Source: Verrucomicrobium sp. BvORR106 (GTDB taxonomy: Bacteria > Verrucomicrobiota > Verrucomicrobiia > Verrucomicrobiales > Verrucomicrobiaceae). From it: 41,472 nucleotides of DNA. Positions 8,361-19,426 of the stretch are shown here, in pieces. Position 1 is the first letter of the stretch; every line of letters starts with the position of its first letter. The position numbers and the translations under genes are program-made. The stretch is taken from assembly GCF_000739655.1 (NCBI RefSeq), contig NZ_BATR01000036.1, positions 1 through 41,472 on the forward strand, in the 5' to 3' direction. The notes below the pieces were generated by a model that searched no databases, was not told where the DNA came from, and saw only the letters and a list, made by a program, of their open reading frames with translations.

Positions 8361-9590
8361 TCACTTGACCTTCACGGTGGCGATGGCGGAGAGGCCGGGG
8401 GCGATGCGGTCCTGGTTGGCTTCGGCGTTGGCGTTGTGATCGAAGGTGATCTTCACCGGCACGCGTTGCACGATCTTGGTGAAGTTGCCCGTGGCGTTGT
8501 CAGGAGGCAGCAGGCTGAACTTGGCGCCCGTGCCGGGGGCAAAGCTCTCCACCCGGCCTTCGAAGCGCTGGCCTTTGATGGCGTCGATCTTGATCTCCAC
8601 CGGCTGGCCAGCCTTCATGGTGGCGAGCTGGTTTTCCTTGAAGTTGGCCACCAGCCAGTGGTCTGGGGAAACAACTGCCAGCAGGGCCTGGCCGGGTTGA
8701 ATCTGCTGGCCTACTTGGAGGGTGCGCTTGCCCACCTTGCCGGCGGCGGGGGCCCGCACGGTGGTGTAGGAGAGTTGCAGCTCGGCATCGGACACCGCGG
8801 CCTGGGCGTGGTGCTGACCCGCCTTGGCCACGGCGAGGTTGGCTTCTGCCGTTTTTACACCAGCTTCACCAGCCTGACGGGCGGCTTGGGTGGAGGCGTG
8901 ACTGGCCTGGGCGGCCACGTAGGCAGCCTTGGTGGCGTCGAAATCCTGGTCAGAGATGGCCTTGCCGGAGAGGTTACGCAGCTTCTGGGCGCGCTCGAAG
9001 TCCAGCCGGAACTTCTCCAGTTGGGCAGCACTGGCGTTGACCTGGGCTTCGGTCTGGGCGCTGGTCGCTTGGGCTTGGGCCAGGGCGGCTTCTGCCTGGG
9101 GCACCTGGGCGGCGGCTTGTTCCAGGGCGGTGCGGGCGGACTGGAGCTTCATCTCGTAGTCACGAGGATCGAGCTGGGCGACGGGTTGGCCTGCCTCGAC
9201 CTGCTGGTTGTCCTCCACCAACACGGTCTGGATGTTGCCCGCCACGCGACTGCTCACGGGGTGCACGTCCGCCTCGATGAAGGCGTTGTCGGTTTCCACA
9301 AACTGGGCGGCGTAGTGCAGCCAGAAGCCGACGGTGGTCGCCACCACCAGCAGGATCGGCAGCCCGATCAAGAGGGGCTTGCGGCTGCGATGGCCGGTGG
9401 ATTGAGGCGGCTTGGGCTCCGATTCCGCTGGGGTCGTGGTTTGCGGGGCGGCCGCTCCGTTGTGCTCCACTTCGGGGGCCGGAGAAAAGCCCCGCTTGGG
9501 AAGCTCATTAAGGCTGATGACTCGACTGCTCATAGGAAAAGGTTCTGGGGTTGCACCCGGAATCTCCTTCACCGCCGTACCTCTGGACAT
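8361..9590 (-). CDS. HlyD/EmrA-type membrane fusion protein
   Basis: A 409-residue periplasmic adaptor. A cytoplasmic Pro-rich N-terminus precedes one membrane helix (LLIGLPILLVVATTVGFWL, about residues 91-109). Next come FVETDNAFIEADVHPVSSRVAG, a hallmark of EmrA-like adaptors, and the first lipoyl half (VLVEDNQQVEAGQPVAQLD). A long alanine- and glutamine-rich coiled-coil hairpin follows, then the second lipoyl half (TTVRAPAAGKVGKRTLQVGQ) and a beta-barrel domain. The start at 9590 is preferred because AAAGGA lies 8 bases before it; a second ATG at 9533 lacks this. It would link the MFS pump to the outer membrane. The divergent LysR gene is 47 bp away. Confidence 0.92.
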   Translation of the reverse strand: MSRGTAVKEIPGATPEPFPMSSRVISLNELPKRGFSPAPEVEHNGAAAPQTTTPAESEPKPPQSTGHRSRKPLLIGLPILLVVATTVGFWLHYAAQFVETDNAFIEADVHPVSSRVAGNIQTVLVEDNQQVEAGQPVAQLDPRDYEMKLQSARTALEQAAAQVPQAEAALAQAQATSAQTEAQVNASAAQLEKFRLDFERAQKLRNLSGKAISDQDFDATKAAYVAAQASHASTQAARQAGEAGVKTAEANLAVAKAGQHHAQAAVSDAELQLSYTTVRAPAAGKVGKRTLQVGQQIQPGQALLAVVSPDHWLVANFKENQLATMKAGQPVEIKIDAIKGQRFEGRVESFAPGTGAKFSLLPPDNATGNFTKIVQRVPVKITFDHNANAEANQDRIAPGLSAIATVKVK

Positions 9591-9611
9591 GACTTGTTTC
9601 CTTTGCGCGTG

Positions 9612-9626
9612 ATAGGAAAAACCTAT
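9612..9626. promoter_or_regulatory. LysR-type T-N11-A operator in the divergent gap
   Basis: ATAGG-AAAAA-CCTAT is a perfect 5-bp inverted repeat with T9613 and A9625 spaced as T-N11-A, the classical LysR-type binding box. It sits in the middle of the 47-bp gap between the adaptor gene and the regulator gene, so one bound LysR protein could control both. Confidence 0.65.
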
Positions 9627-9637
9627 AAGCTCATTCT

Positions 9638-10579
9638 ATGGAACTCCGGCATTTGCGTTACTTTGTGGCGGTGGCGGAAGCCCTGAGTTTCAGCCGGGCG
9701 GCCACAAGGCTGAGGCTGGCGCAGCCTTCCCTGAGTGCGCAGATCCGCAATCTGGAGGACGACTTGGGATTCCAACTGCTGGAGCGTGATCGCAATCGAG
9801 TGGCTCTGACCGATGCCGGGACGGTGTTCCTGAAAGAGGCCCGACAGGTGCTGGCGCGGGCGGACAAGGCGGTGGCACGGGCAAGGGAGGCCGCCGAAGG
9901 GAAATCGGGTGAGTTGCGAGTCGCCTCGATGGGCCCGCTCACCTTCAACTTTCTTCCTACCTGTCTGACGCGGTTGCATGCGGAACTGCCGGCCGCTAAG
10001 GTCAATATCACGGAGATGTCCGCCTCGGATCAGCTCACCCAGGTGGCTTCAGGGCGCGTGCATCTCGGCTTTGTGCCCGCCCCGTTCCCCAGCCTGGCCG
10101 CGGGGAAAAAGCTCGCGGCCCAGCTGATCTTGAAGAGTCCTCTGGCCATCGTGATGTCCACGGGGCACCCACTGGCCTCGCAGAAGAGCATTCGGCTTCA
10201 TGCGCTGGAGGACGAGACTTTTGTGCCCATTACGATGTTCGGCACGGACGCCCAGCGGATCTGGAGCCAGGAGGTCTGCCGGAAGTCGGGCTTTCTCCCG
10301 CGCTTCGGTCCAGCCGCATCCAGCCCGGACAATCTGGTCACCCTGGTGGCAGCCGGCAGCGGGGTGGCTTTGATCCCGAAGATCGCCGAACGCATGAGCT
10401 CACCCGGATGCATCACCGTGCCCGTCGCGGACAAGGGGCTGCGGTATGAGCTGTATGCGCTGTACGATGACCGGTTTCCCTCCGTGTTGCGGGACCGGTT
10501 TCTCGCCATCGTCACAGAAGAGGCCGTGACGGTGCAGGCGATCCTGGAGAGCAATGGAAGCGTGACGGCACCGCACTAG
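9638..10579 (+). CDS. LysR-family transcriptional regulator
   Basis: A 313-residue protein with the standard N-terminal winged helix-turn-helix (MELRHLRYFVAVAEALSFSR, then AATRLRLAQPSLSAQIRNLE; about 1-60). The linker helix follows, then the two-lobed periplasmic-binding-like effector domain (about 90-300), including the usual GELRVASMGP opening strand and an AAGSGVALIP segment. It is divergently transcribed from the efflux pair across a T-N11-A box, so it probably controls that pair and itself. The inducer is unknown. No recognisable terminator follows; a repeat-rich region does. Confidence 0.92.
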   Translation: MELRHLRYFVAVAEALSFSRAATRLRLAQPSLSAQIRNLEDDLGFQLLERDRNRVALTDAGTVFLKEARQVLARADKAVARAREAAEGKSGELRVASMGPLTFNFLPTCLTRLHAELPAAKVNITEMSASDQLTQVASGRVHLGFVPAPFPSLAAGKKLAAQLILKSPLAIVMSTGHPLASQKSIRLHALEDETFVPITMFGTDAQRIWSQEVCRKSGFLPRFGPAASSPDNLVTLVAAGSGVALIPKIAERMSSPGCITVPVADKGLRYELYALYDDRFPSVLRDRFLAIVTEEAVTVQAILESNGSVTAPH

Positions 10580-11492
10580 GGAGTGGGATTTGGGGGGGGC
10601 GGGTCAGGGACAGGGCAATGTAGTCACAGTCCCGCTGACCAGCGCCAACGACGCCAGGCTAAAGCCTAGCACTACTTTCAGCTGCCACGTGCGGCGTAGT
10701 CCGACGGTCCCCGTCGGCTGTGGGAGCGGAGCGCACGAATGGGTCCGTCGATACCGGCCATACATCGCGACAGACTCCGGCCGACCGCGCCACAAGATAC
10801 GCTTTCTCGCGACCCTTCAGGCCGCCATGCAAAAGCCGCGCCCCTACCCAGGGTCTGCGTCCACTTCGTGGCCTTCGCCCCTGGGCTGAGCTCTTTGGGC
10901 CCTTCAGGCCCGGAGCGCTTCGCGGGTGAAACAAGACATCAGACTTGAGCTGGCGCATAAGAGAGCACCCTCAACGAAGCGGTCAGTAAAAGGAGCGAGG
11001 GACATTCCTGTCCCGGTCCCGTGCAAGCGTCCCAAGACGCCGCAATTTGCGTGGGCTTCTCTACGCGAGCGCCAGCTCAGGTCAGGCTTCTCCTGCACAG
11101 CGGCGGAATGTCCCTCCCTCCTTTTGCTGATCGCCAGTCTGGAAGCCTAAAGGAGGCGGGGGTTCCCAGCCCCGCGTTGGAGCGAAGGTTTGGCGCGTTG
11201 CCTTCATGACTGTCGAGTTGCCGCATTGGACTCAGAGCGCACGTTCCTCGGGCGTACTGATTGGCTGAGGCAGCCGAACTCCTTTCAGGCTGCCGCCGCG
11301 GGCGTAGTCCGACGGTCCCCGTCGGCTGTGGGAACGGAGCGATGCAGCGTGTTGGGCGATGGGACATGATGAGGTCTGCGGCGTCAGTCGCGGACCAAAG
11401 TAGTATAGAGCTTTAGCTCGTCATTCGCGCTGCTGAGCACAAACAACAACGAGCTAAAGCTCTGTACTACGTTTGCTTACCGCCTCCGCCCC
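10580..11492. repeat. 913-bp intergenic repeat cluster (families A, B, C, D)
   Basis: No credible gene lies here. In order: family B copy at 10653-10733 (hairpin CCGACGGTCCCCGTCGG); family A copy at 10917-10950; family D in reverse at 10979-11017; a second D in forward orientation at 11104-11136; a second B at 11281-11340; and the long family C hairpin at 11400-11470. The same A, B and D families fill 6286-6685, so the efflux/LysR block is bracketed by related repeats. Confidence 0.7.
11400..11470. repeat. Repeat family C long hairpin
   Basis: Arms 11400-11421 and 11449-11470 are 22-bp inverted repeats with one mismatch, centred on AGAGCTTTAGCTCGT and its complement, around a 27-nt loop. A second copy with perfect arms is at 34309-34381. 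The stem lies about 20 bp past the uvrA stop codon and could help end that transcript. Confidence 0.75.
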
Positions 11493-14400
11493 CTACCCCA
11501 GCACGGGCTTCAGGAACTTACCGGTCCAGCTGCCTTTCACCTTGGCCACCTCTTCCGGGGTGCCCAGGGCGATGACCTTGCCGCCGCGTTCGCCGGCCTC
11601 GGGGCCGATGTCCACGAGGTAGTCTGCCTCGGCAATGACGTCGAGATGGTGCTCGATGACGACCACGGTGTGTCCTTCGTCCACAAGGCGGTGCAGCACC
11701 TCGATGAGGCGGCGCACGTCGTGGGCGTGGAGGCCGATGGTTGGCTCCTCGATGATGTACAGGTTGCGCTTGTCGGTCTTCAGGCCTCGCATCTTCTCGG
11801 TGACGGTGCGGCCCTGACCGGCGTTGAGTTCGGTGACGAGCTTCAGACGCTGGGCTTCGCCGCCGCTCAGGGTCGGGCTGGGTTGCCCCAGTTGCAGGTA
11901 GCCCAGGCCGGTGTCGGCGAGCAGTTGCAGCGGACGGGCAATGCGCGGGATGCTGGCAAAGAAGTCCGCCGCCTCGGCAATACTCATGCGCAGCACTTCG
12001 CCGATGTGCTTGCTGTTGAACTCGACCTCCATGGTGGCGGCGTTGAAGCGCAGGCCGTGGCAGACCTCGCAGTGCACGCGGGTGGTGGGGAGGAAGTTCA
12101 TCTCCACCTTGATCTCCCCGTTGCCCTGGCAGGTCTCGCAGCGCCCGCCCTCGGTGTTGAAGGAGAAACGCCCCGCCTCATAGCCACGGGCACGGGCCAG
12201 TGGCACCTGGGCGAAGAGCTTGCGGATGTCGTCTAGGACGCCCACATACGTGGCCGGGCAGGAGCGCGAGCTCTTGCCGATGGGGGACTGGTCCACCTCG
12301 TACACGGCGGCGATCTGGTCGGCGTTCAGCACTTCCTTCCAGGTGCGCTCCTCATTCTTCTTCTGCTTGGTTTTGGAAATCACGGCCTGCACGGCGGGAT
12401 GCAGACAGCCGCGGATGAGGGAGCTCTTGCCGCTGCCGCTCACGCCGGTGATGACAGAAAGGCGGCTGAAGGGCAGGGCCACATCCACATTCCGCAGGTT
12501 GTTGGCGGTGGCCCCCTTGAGCCGGAGCCAGCCGGTGGGGGAATTCCGGGCCGGAAGCTTGCGCCGCTGCCCGTGCAGCGGGTGCTTCATGACATCCTTC
12601 AGGGCACGGCCGGTGGCCGAGGCCGGATTGGACCGGATGTCCTCCAGGGTGCCCATGGCGGTGATCTCCCCGCCAAAGCGCCCGGCACCAGGTCCGAGGT
12701 CGATGATGGTGTCCGCCCGCTTCATGGTCTCGTCATCGTGCTCCACAATGAGCAGCGAGTTTCCTTTATCCCGCAGGGCCAGCAGGGTGTTGAGCAGGTT
12801 CTCGTTGTCACGCGGATGGAGCCCGATGGTGGGCTCGTCCAGGACATAGAGCACCCCGCGCAAGTTTGAGCCCAGCTGGGACGCCAGGCGGATGCGCTGT
12901 GCCTCCCCGCCGCTCAGGGTGTCGGCGCTGCGGTTGAGCTGCAGATACCCCAGGCCAACCTCCTGCATGAAGCGGAGCCGCTGGGTGATCTCCTTCATGA
13001 TGTCCCGGGCGATCTCTGCCTGGATGCCGCTGAACTTGAACTGGGAGGCAAGCTCCCCGCCGCGTTCGGCAGAGAGGCAGACGATCTGCTCCATGCGCAC
13101 CCCCTTCACCTCCACCGCGCGAGCCACGGGGTTGAGGCGGCTGCCGTGGCAGGACTCACAGGGGACGAGGGCGTGCTCCTCGCTGGCGAACTTGCGCTCC
13201 TCCTCCATCTCCGCCTCCAGCAGGGAGACGTCGTCGCGGCGGTGGTCCAGGTTCTCCGTGGCGGGGCGGAAGCCGAAGCCGCGGCAGTCGCGGCACCAGC
13301 CGTGCGGGCTGTTGAAGGAGAAGAGGCGCGGATCCAGCTCCTCAAAGGACATGCCGCACTGCGGGCAGCTCATCTCCGTGTTGAGCACGTGGGTGGTCTT
13401 GTCCGCCAGCAGCACCTTGATCGTGCCCTTGCCCATCTTCAGCGCCTTTTCGATCACCGGGCGCAGCGCGATGGCGGAGGCCTTCTTGTCCACCTGGCCG
13501 AGCACGGCGTCGATGGTGTGTTCCTTGAACCGCTCCAGGCGCTTGAATCCGGCGGTCTCCTTGAACTGACCGTCCACCAGCAAGGTGGTGATGCCCTGTT
13601 TGGCGGCAAACTCCGCCACATCCGTGTGGAAGCCCTTCCTGGCTTTCACCAGCGGGGCGAGGATGTGCACCTTGCCCTTGGCGGCCATGGTCTCCACGGA
13701 GCGGACGATCGCCGCCACGCTCTGCTTCTCCACCGCCACGTTGCAGTTCGGGCAGAACTGGGTGCCCACCTTGGAATAGAGGAGCCGCAGGAAGTGATAG
13801 ACCTCGGTGACGGTGGCCACAGTGCTCTTCCCGCTGCCGCGGGAGACGCGCTGCTCGATCGCGACGGTCGGCGGCACTCCGGAAATGAGGTCCACGTCCG
13901 GCTTCTCCATCTGCTCCACAAAGGTGCGGGCATAGACGGACATGCTGTCCAGGAAGCGGCGCTGACCTTCGGCAAAGACGAGGTCGAAGGCCAGGGATGA
14001 TTTCCCGGAACCGCTCAGACCGGTGACCACGACCATCTTGTCGCGCGGGATGTCGAGGTTGAAGTTTTTGAGGTTGTGCTCCCGGGCCCCGCGGATCGCG
14101 ATGGTGTTGGGCGCAGCCTCCACCGTCGTGCTTCCATACTTGGGTGAGGCTTCCTTGAGGGAGGCAGCGCGTTTAGCGGCGGCTCCGGATCCCTCCAGCA
14201 CCTCGCCGAGATAGCGTCCGGTCCAGGAGGCGTCGCATGCGGCGACCGTCTCTGGCGTGCCTGTCACGACCACGTTGCCACCGGTCGCTCCGGCTTCCGG
14301 ACCCAGGTCGATGACCCAGTCCGCGCACTTGATGACCTCCATGTTGTGCTCGATCACCAGGATGCTGTGTCCTTCATGAGTGAGGCGTTGCAGCAGCTTG

Positions 14401-17102
14401 AGGAGGAGGGCGATGTCGTCGAAATGCAGCCCTGTGGTGGGTTCGTCCAGGAGGAAAAGGGTCTTGCCCTGGGGATCATCGCTCTCGGCCAGGCCCTGGG
14501 TATCCAGCAGGTGGCCAATGAGCTTGAGCCGCTGGGCTTCACCGCCGCTCAGGGTGTTGAGTGGCTGGCCGAGCCGGAGGTAACCCAAGCCCGCCTCCAC
14601 CAGCATGTTCATGGAGGCCACCACGGCCTTGGCCCGGCGGGACTCCAGTGCGCCGAAGAATTCCGCCGCCTCCTCAACCGTGAGGCTCAGCACCTCGTGG
14701 ATGTTTTTTCCTCGAAGCCTGAGCCTGAGCGCATGCGGCTGGTAGCGCTTGCCCTCGCACTCCGGACAGGTCACGTACAGGTCGCTGAGGAACTGCATCT
14801 CGATCTTCTCGAAGCCGTTGCCCCAGCAGCGCTCGCAGCGGCCGTCTCCGCTGTTGAAGCTGAAGAATCCGGCGGTGACGCCTTCCGTCTTGGCATCCTC
14901 CGTATCGGCAAAGAGCTGACGGATCTGGTCAAAGGCACCCACGTACACGGCTGGTGTGCTTCGCGGGGTGCGGGCCAGCGGGCTCTGGTCCACCATCACC
15001 ACCTGGCCGACCTTGTCGCCGCCTTCGATGGCTTTCACCTTGCCGGGCTCGTCCTCGATCACCTCCCCGCGCTGGCGGAGCAGGTTGCGGTAGAGCACGT
15101 CATGCACCAGCGTGCTCTTGCCGCTGCCGCTCACGCCCGTGACGCAACACATCAGCCCCAGGGGCACGTCCACGCTTACATTCTTAAGGTTGTGCTGCCG
15201 GGCGCCTACGATGCGCAGGTTCTGGCCCTTCTTCACCGGGCGGCGTTTGGCGGGCACGGGGATGCTCTTGCGGCCAAAGAGGTAATCTCCAGTGAGCGTG
15301 CCTGGCGTGTCCTGCAGGGCGGTCAGCGGGCCGTGGAAGACGAGCTCGCCCCCTTTCTCGCCACGACCGGGTCCGATCTCCACGAGGTTGTCCGCCGCAT
15401 GCATGACGGCCTCCTCATGCTCCACCACGAGCAGGGTGTTTCCTTTATCCCGCAGGCCTTCCATCACGCCGATGAGGCGGCCGATGTCCCGGGGATGGAG
15501 GCCGATGCTCGGCTCATCCAGGACAAAGAGCGTGTTCACGAGCGAGGCACCGAGGCAGGTGGTGAGGTTCACACGCTGCAACTCCCCGCCGCTCAGGGTG
15601 CGCGTCTGGCGGTCCAGGTCCAGATACCCCAGGCCGGCGCGCTCCATGTAGCTGAGGCGGGAGACGATTTCATCCCGCAGCATCTTTACCGCGCGATCGC
15701 CGTCCGGGACTTCCAGTGTCTGGATGAAAGGCGAGAGATCGCTCACTGGCGTCTTCCAGAACTCCGCCAGGGACTTCCCGCCCACGCGGAAGTACGCGGC
15801 CTCTTTCTTCAGACGCCCGCCTCCGCAGGCCTCGCATTCCGTGTAGGCGCGGTAGCGGCTCAGGAAGACGCGGACGTGCATCTTGTAGGCGCGGCTTTCC
15901 TGCCACTTGAAGAACCCGCGCACGCCGTACCATTCACCATTGCGGTGGGCTTCTTCAGGGTCGCTGTTGTCGCCTTCGATGAGCCAGCGCTGCTGCGGCA
16001 CGGGCAGCTCGTTGAAGGGCGTGTTGATGTTCACCTTCGCGGCCTTGGCGCATCGCTCCAGGTCGTCCTGGCACTCGCTGTAGGTGTCACCTTGGAAGGC
16101 CCGCACCAGCCCGCCCCGGATGCTCAGGGTCTCATCTGGCATCGCCTTGCCCATGTCGAGCCCCAGAGTGCGGCCAAAGCCACGGCAACTGGGACAGGCT
16201 CCGATGGGGTTGTTAAAGCTGAACAGTCCTGGTGTGGGCTCCGGCAGCTTGAAGTCGCAGTCGGCGCACCGCCAGTCGGTGGAGAAGCTCAGCATCTCCG
16301 GTTTCCCGGCAGCGTCTTTGCCAGAGCCGGTCAGCGACACGCTCACCTGCCCCTTGCCGTGACGCAGCGCGACCTCGATGGCCTCCGTGAGACGCGGTTT
16401 GTTGGCGGGTTCCAGGACAATACGGTCCTGCACCACATGCACCATGGCGGGCAGCTTGCGGCCCTTGAGATTCTGGGGCTCGTCGGTGCGGAACACTTCG
16501 CCGTAGATCAGGACGCGCACATAGCCCTGGGCCTGGAGGAAGCTGAAGAAGTCCTCAACAACGGTGTCTGCGGGCACGGGCACGCCAAAGAGCAGAAGGG
16601 AGGTCTTACCCGTGTGCGCATGCAGCAGCGCATGGAGAATGCTTTCTGGTGTCTCCGGGCGGACCGGGCGGTGGCACTCCGGGCACTCGCCCACGGCCAG
16701 CCGCGGGAAGAGCATCTTCAAGTAGTCGTTGATCTCCGTGATGGTGCCGACGGTGGACCGGGTGGAGCGGATGTTGTTGACCTGCTCAATGGCGATGGCC
16801 GGCGGGATGCCGTGGATGGCGTCCACATTCGGCTTGTCCATGCGCTCGAAGAACTGGCGCGTGTACGGTGAGAAGGTCTCCACATACCGGCGCTGGCCTT
16901 CCGCGTAGATGGTGTCGAAGGCCAGGGAGGACTTCCCGGAGCCACTGGGGCCGGTGATGACGTTCAGCTTGCCCAGAGGGAGGTCCAGGTCGAAGCCCTT
17001 CAGGTTGTTTTGCCGCACACCCCGGATGTGGATGAAGGCATCGGTCGGCGCAGCAGCGGGAGAAGGCTCGGCAGGGGCGGCTTTTTTCTTGCGGGTGGAC
17101 AT
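11493..17102 (-). CDS. uvrA: Tandem-fused excinuclease ABC subunit A (double-length UvrA)
   Basis: At 1869 residues this is twice the usual 940, being two complete UvrA units in one chain. Each unit has two ABC ATPase modules, giving four Walker A motifs (about residues 51-59, 657, 1028 and 1554; [36 protein letters not shown]) and four signatures beginning LSGGE. The second half carries a canonical zinc module ([18 protein letters not shown], then [10 protein letters not shown]). Both halves have the C-terminal zinc finger ([10 protein letters not shown]...CPECEGKRY and [10 protein letters not shown]...CEVCHGLRF). UvrA recognises DNA lesions as a dimer and loads UvrB in nucleotide excision repair. 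The fusion would make an obligate pseudo-dimer. Chlamydial UvrA is similarly doubled. No uvrB or uvrC is nearby. Confidence 0.95.
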   Translation of the reverse strand: MSTRKKKAAPAEPSPAAAPTDAFIHIRGVRQNNLKGFDLDLPLGKLNVITGPSGSGKSSLAFDTIYAEGQRRYVETFSPYTRQFFERMDKPNVDAIHGIPPAIAIEQVNNIRSTRSTVGTITEINDYLKMLFPRLAVGECPECHRPVRPETPESILHALLHAHTGKTSLLLFGVPVPADTVVEDFFSFLQAQGYVRVLIYGEVFRTDEPQNLKGRKLPAMVHVVQDRIVLEPANKPRLTEAIEVALRHGKGQVSVSLTGSGKDAAGKPEMLSFSTDWRCADCDFKLPEPTPGLFSFNNPIGACPSCRGFGRTLGLDMGKAMPDETLSIRGGLVRAFQGDTYSECQDDLERCAKAAKVNINTPFNELPVPQQRWLIEGDNSDPEEAHRNGEWYGVRGFFKWQESRAYKMHVRVFLSRYRAYTECEACGGGRLKKEAAYFRVGGKSLAEFWKTPVSDLSPFIQTLEVPDGDRAVKMLRDEIVSRLSYMERAGLGYLDLDRQTRTLSGGELQRVNLTTCLGASLVNTLFVLDEPSIGLHPRDIGRLIGVMEGLRDKGNTLLVVEHEEAVMHAADNLVEIGPGRGEKGGELVFHGPLTALQDTPGTLTGDYLFGRKSIPVPAKRRPVKKGQNLRIVGARQHNLKNVSVDVPLGLMCCVTGVSGSGKSTLVHDVLYRNLLRQRGEVIEDEPGKVKAIEGGDKVGQVVMVDQSPLARTPRSTPAVYVGAFDQIRQLFADTEDAKTEGVTAGFFSFNSGDGRCERCWGNGFEKIEMQFLSDLYVTCPECEGKRYQPHALRLRLRGKNIHEVLSLTVEEAAEFFGALESRRAKAVVASMNMLVEAGLGYLRLGQPLNTLSGGEAQRLKLIGHLLDTQGLAESDDPQGKTLFLLDEPTTGLHFDDIALLLKLLQRLTHEGHSILVIEHNMEVIKCADWVIDLGPEAGATGGNVVVTGTPETVAACDASWTGRYLGEVLEGSGAAAKRAASLKEASPKYGSTTVEAAPNTIAIRGAREHNLKNFNLDIPRDKMVVVTGLSGSGKSSLAFDLVFAEGQRRFLDSMSVYARTFVEQMEKPDVDLISGVPPTVAIEQRVSRGSGKSTVATVTEVYHFLRLLYSKVGTQFCPNCNVAVEKQSVAAIVRSVETMAAKGKVHILAPLVKARKGFHTDVAEFAAKQGITTLLVDGQFKETAGFKRLERFKEHTIDAVLGQVDKKASAIALRPVIEKALKMGKGTIKVLLADKTTHVLNTEMSCPQCGMSFEELDPRLFSFNSPHGWCRDCRGFGFRPATENLDHRRDDVSLLEAEMEEERKFASEEHALVPCESCHGSRLNPVARAVEVKGVRMEQIVCLSAERGGELASQFKFSGIQAEIARDIMKEITQRLRFMQEVGLGYLQLNRSADTLSGGEAQRIRLASQLGSNLRGVLYVLDEPTIGLHPRDNENLLNTLLALRDKGNSLLIVEHDDETMKRADTIIDLGPGAGRFGGEITAMGTLEDIRSNPASATGRALKDVMKHPLHGQRRKLPARNSPTGWLRLKGATANNLRNVDVALPFSRLSVITGVSGSGKSSLIRGCLHPAVQAVISKTKQKKNEERTWKEVLNADQIAAVYEVDQSPIGKSSRSCPATYVGVLDDIRKLFAQVPLARARGYEAGRFSFNTEGGRCETCQGNGEIKVEMNFLPTTRVHCEVCHGLRFNAATMEVEFNSKHIGEVLRMSIAEAADFFASIPRIARPLQLLADTGLGYLQLGQPSPTLSGGEAQRLKLVTELNAGQGRTVTEKMRGLKTDKRNLYIIEEPTIGLHAHDVRRLIEVLHRLVDEGHTVVVIEHHLDVIAEADYLVDIGPEAGERGGKVIALGTPEEVAKVKGSWTGKFLKPVLG

Positions 17103-17693
17103 GGTGGTCGCGAGGCAGGCGGGCGTGCGGAAAAGAGAAGGGCGGGGGACAAGATCCAGCCAATCCGATTCGTGCGCCAGCGGCGGTCGGGTGCATCGGA
17201 ATGGTGTTTATTTGACCACCTATGGTGCCTTTAGCCGGGATTGGCGGCGGCGCAAGGGGAGAGAAGGGGGGAGGGGCGAGGAAGTGGCCGGTTGTCGTTT
17301 GTCGGGATTCCTTCGTTTAAGCGCGAGCCAGACCGCCGAAACACCTTCGGAGTAAGAGTTCATCCTTCTGTTACCCAACGTAGACTCGCTGGAAGCTCGT
17401 CAACGTTGGGCTTGTGGCCGCATCCTCTTCGAGGAAGGGCTTCTCGACGGAGGATGGGGAATTGGCACAGCGGAGGTCCTTGGCGGTCGCTCTACAGCCA
17501 AGAGGATGTGCACTTCCAACCTGCCTCTGGCATTGCCAACGACATTCTGTTTGTAGTACAAACTTTTTGATGCTCAGTTCGTGTTACGCCAGATCGACAG
17601 AGCAAAAAGTTTGAAATACGAACAGCTGCCAACAGCGCTGGCAGCTCTCAGGTCTGGCGTCTGGCGTCTGGCGTCTGGCAGTCTGGTGTCTTC
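17103..17693. repeat. Intergenic region with several hairpins and a family A copy
   Basis: No gene is supported in these 591 bp. Visible structures are an imperfect hairpin with CCCAACG/CGTTGGG arms (17374-17410), a 23-bp inverted repeat (17547-17569 with 17603-17625, 20 of 23 matching, core CAAACTTTTTG), a perfect 7-bp hairpin GCTGCCA/TGGCAGC (17625-17645), and a family A repeat in reverse (17647-17693) with a GTCTGGC unit repeated four times. Family A abuts the esterase stop codon. The uvrA promoter presumably lies in 17103-17300, but I see no clear -35/-10 pair. Confidence 0.6.
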
Positions 17694-19262
17694 CTACTCA
17701 TCCGTCCTGAACGGCTGCGCGGGCAACCCATCCTGATTGAACAGATTCGCCCAAGGGAACTGGTAGCTCCAGGCATAGCGCACAGCCTTCGGCGCAGGCA
17801 CGGTCGGGCTGGAGACCACCACCTCATTGCCTTCAATGACTGCGTCTGCCCAGACGAACTTCTTGTCCTCACCTGCGATCAGGAACCCCTGAAGCTGGGG
17901 CGCGTGTTTCACCGCCAGCCCCTTTCCCACATGAGTGTAGCGAATGCGGACTTTATTACCCTGAACCTCATGCCCTGCATAGAGCGGGCCGTAGATCTCC
18001 TGCTTCTTCCCGTACACAGCCGCCATGGCGGTCTGAGCACCGCGGGCACCGTAGCCGGACTTGTTCACGGGATGCACACCCGGACCCAGATCCGTGCTCG
18101 TGACCATGAACGTGTTGGGATTGTTCATGATCTTCAAATGCGCCTCATAGGAGTAAGTCGCGTCGGGTGGGAACGGCAGCGTCTTGGGCTGGGGCGCAAA
18201 GGCGTTGGCCTTCGCCGTGACCGGATTCGTCGGGTCCCAGGCCGGGCTGCCGCCACTGGGCTTCTGCACGTAGAGGAACGGGAAATCTCCCTGGCCCCAG
18301 TCCTTGCGCCAGCCCTTGATGAGCGCCTTCATGAGCGTCACCTGATCCACACCAGTGATGGCGGTGCGGCTTTCCCCCTGATCCCAGAGCACTCCCTTGA
18401 TGCCGTAGCCGACGTAGGGGCGGATGAAGGATTCAAACAGATTGCCCACCTTCCCGTTGATGGGCTCTCCCGCTGGAGAAACCGCCTGTGGATTCTTGGG
18501 CCCGGGCGGCGGTTGTTTGCCTTCTTTTTTGGCCGCGTCTGCCAGAGGTTTCCACACCGCGAACTCCTCGTCGTACTTCGCCTTCAGCGTGTCGTACTTG
18601 GCCTTCTCCGCGGGGTAGTCGTAGGTTTCCGCGAACTTCTTCGCCACCGCCGCACACTCCGCATCGGCGCGGTACATCTCCTCACTGAGCCAGAAGCCCG
18701 AGGGCGTCCCACCGACGGCACCCACCATGAGGCCCACGGGAACATTGAGCTCCTTCTGCAAAGGATGACCGAATGAGAACAACATGGCACTGAAGGCCGG
18801 GATGGTGCCAGGCGTGGCCACCTGCCAGGAATCGCCCGCGCCTTTCTTCAGGAGGCGGAGGTTCGGATAGGTCTGCTTGGCCGCTTCCGCCAGCACCGCA
18901 TCATCCTTCGTGTAGCTGGTCACTGGCATGTCCATATTGGACTGGCCAGAGCCCACCCACACGTCTCCCACCAGCACATCATCGATCTTCTTGTCGCCGA
19001 TCATCAGCACGTCCGGCCCGCCGGGCTTGAGAGCATCCAGCCTGACCGACCACTTGCCCGCCGCATCCGCCTGGGTGGTTTTTTCCTGATTCCGGAACCT
19101 CACCACCACCTTCTCCCCAGGCGACGCCGTGCCCCAGATGGGGACTGCCATCTCGCGCTGAAGCACCATGTGCGGGGTGAAGACCTTGGAGAGCTTGATC
19201 TCGGCGGACAAGCCAGAGGCGCTGGCGAGCAAAACCAGCGTGGGGAGAAGGAAACGGTTCAT
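17694..19262 (-). CDS. Secreted sialate O-acetylesterase
   Basis: 522 residues from the ATG at 19262, chosen because MNRFLLPTLVLLASASGLSA is a clean signal peptide; codons upstream of it do not look coding. An N-terminal beta-sandwich (about 20-90) contains FTPHMVLQREMAVPIWG, typical of the family. The SGNH/GDSL-type catalytic domain starts with DVWVGSGQSNM, giving nucleophile Ser108. It continues with GVLWDQGESRT (the block carrying the oxyanion or structural residues) and ends with DLGPGVHPVNKSGYG, which holds the catalytic Asp and His. The enzyme removes O-acetyl groups from sialic acids or other acetylated glycans, so a role in polysaccharide use outside the cytoplasm is likely. It is a single gene with no carbohydrate cluster visible around it. 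Confidence 0.88.
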   Translation of the reverse strand: MNRFLLPTLVLLASASGLSAEIKLSKVFTPHMVLQREMAVPIWGTASPGEKVVVRFRNQEKTTQADAAGKWSVRLDALKPGGPDVLMIGDKKIDDVLVGDVWVGSGQSNMDMPVTSYTKDDAVLAEAAKQTYPNLRLLKKGAGDSWQVATPGTIPAFSAMLFSFGHPLQKELNVPVGLMVGAVGGTPSGFWLSEEMYRADAECAAVAKKFAETYDYPAEKAKYDTLKAKYDEEFAVWKPLADAAKKEGKQPPPGPKNPQAVSPAGEPINGKVGNLFESFIRPYVGYGIKGVLWDQGESRTAITGVDQVTLMKALIKGWRKDWGQGDFPFLYVQKPSGGSPAWDPTNPVTAKANAFAPQPKTLPFPPDATYSYEAHLKIMNNPNTFMVTSTDLGPGVHPVNKSGYGARGAQTAMAAVYGKKQEIYGPLYAGHEVQGNKVRIRYTHVGKGLAVKHAPQLQGFLIAGEDKKFVWADAVIEGNEVVVSSPTVPAPKAVRYAWSYQFPWANLFNQDGLPAQPFRTDE

Positions 19263-19426
19263 GAGGGGAGCAAGTGAGCAGTTTTCCCCATACGCAGGCG
19301 GCCCCGGCTTTCGTTCAGCCGTGCCCCAATCCGCCGTCATGATGCGACGGAATCGTCACCCACCCCCGCTTTCACGCTTGGGGAGGCCGGAGTTAGGAAC
19401 GCGGTTCATCCTCAACCCATCCACTC

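Noticed and set aside
8082-9686. 534-codon plus-strand frame across both efflux genes
   Set aside because: Gly/Leu-rich antisense translation spanning two genes and their gap; the minus-strand genes are clear.
14346-16871. Long plus-strand open frame inside uvrA
   Set aside because: Antisense shadow of a well-identified gene; its translation is low-complexity and matches no family.
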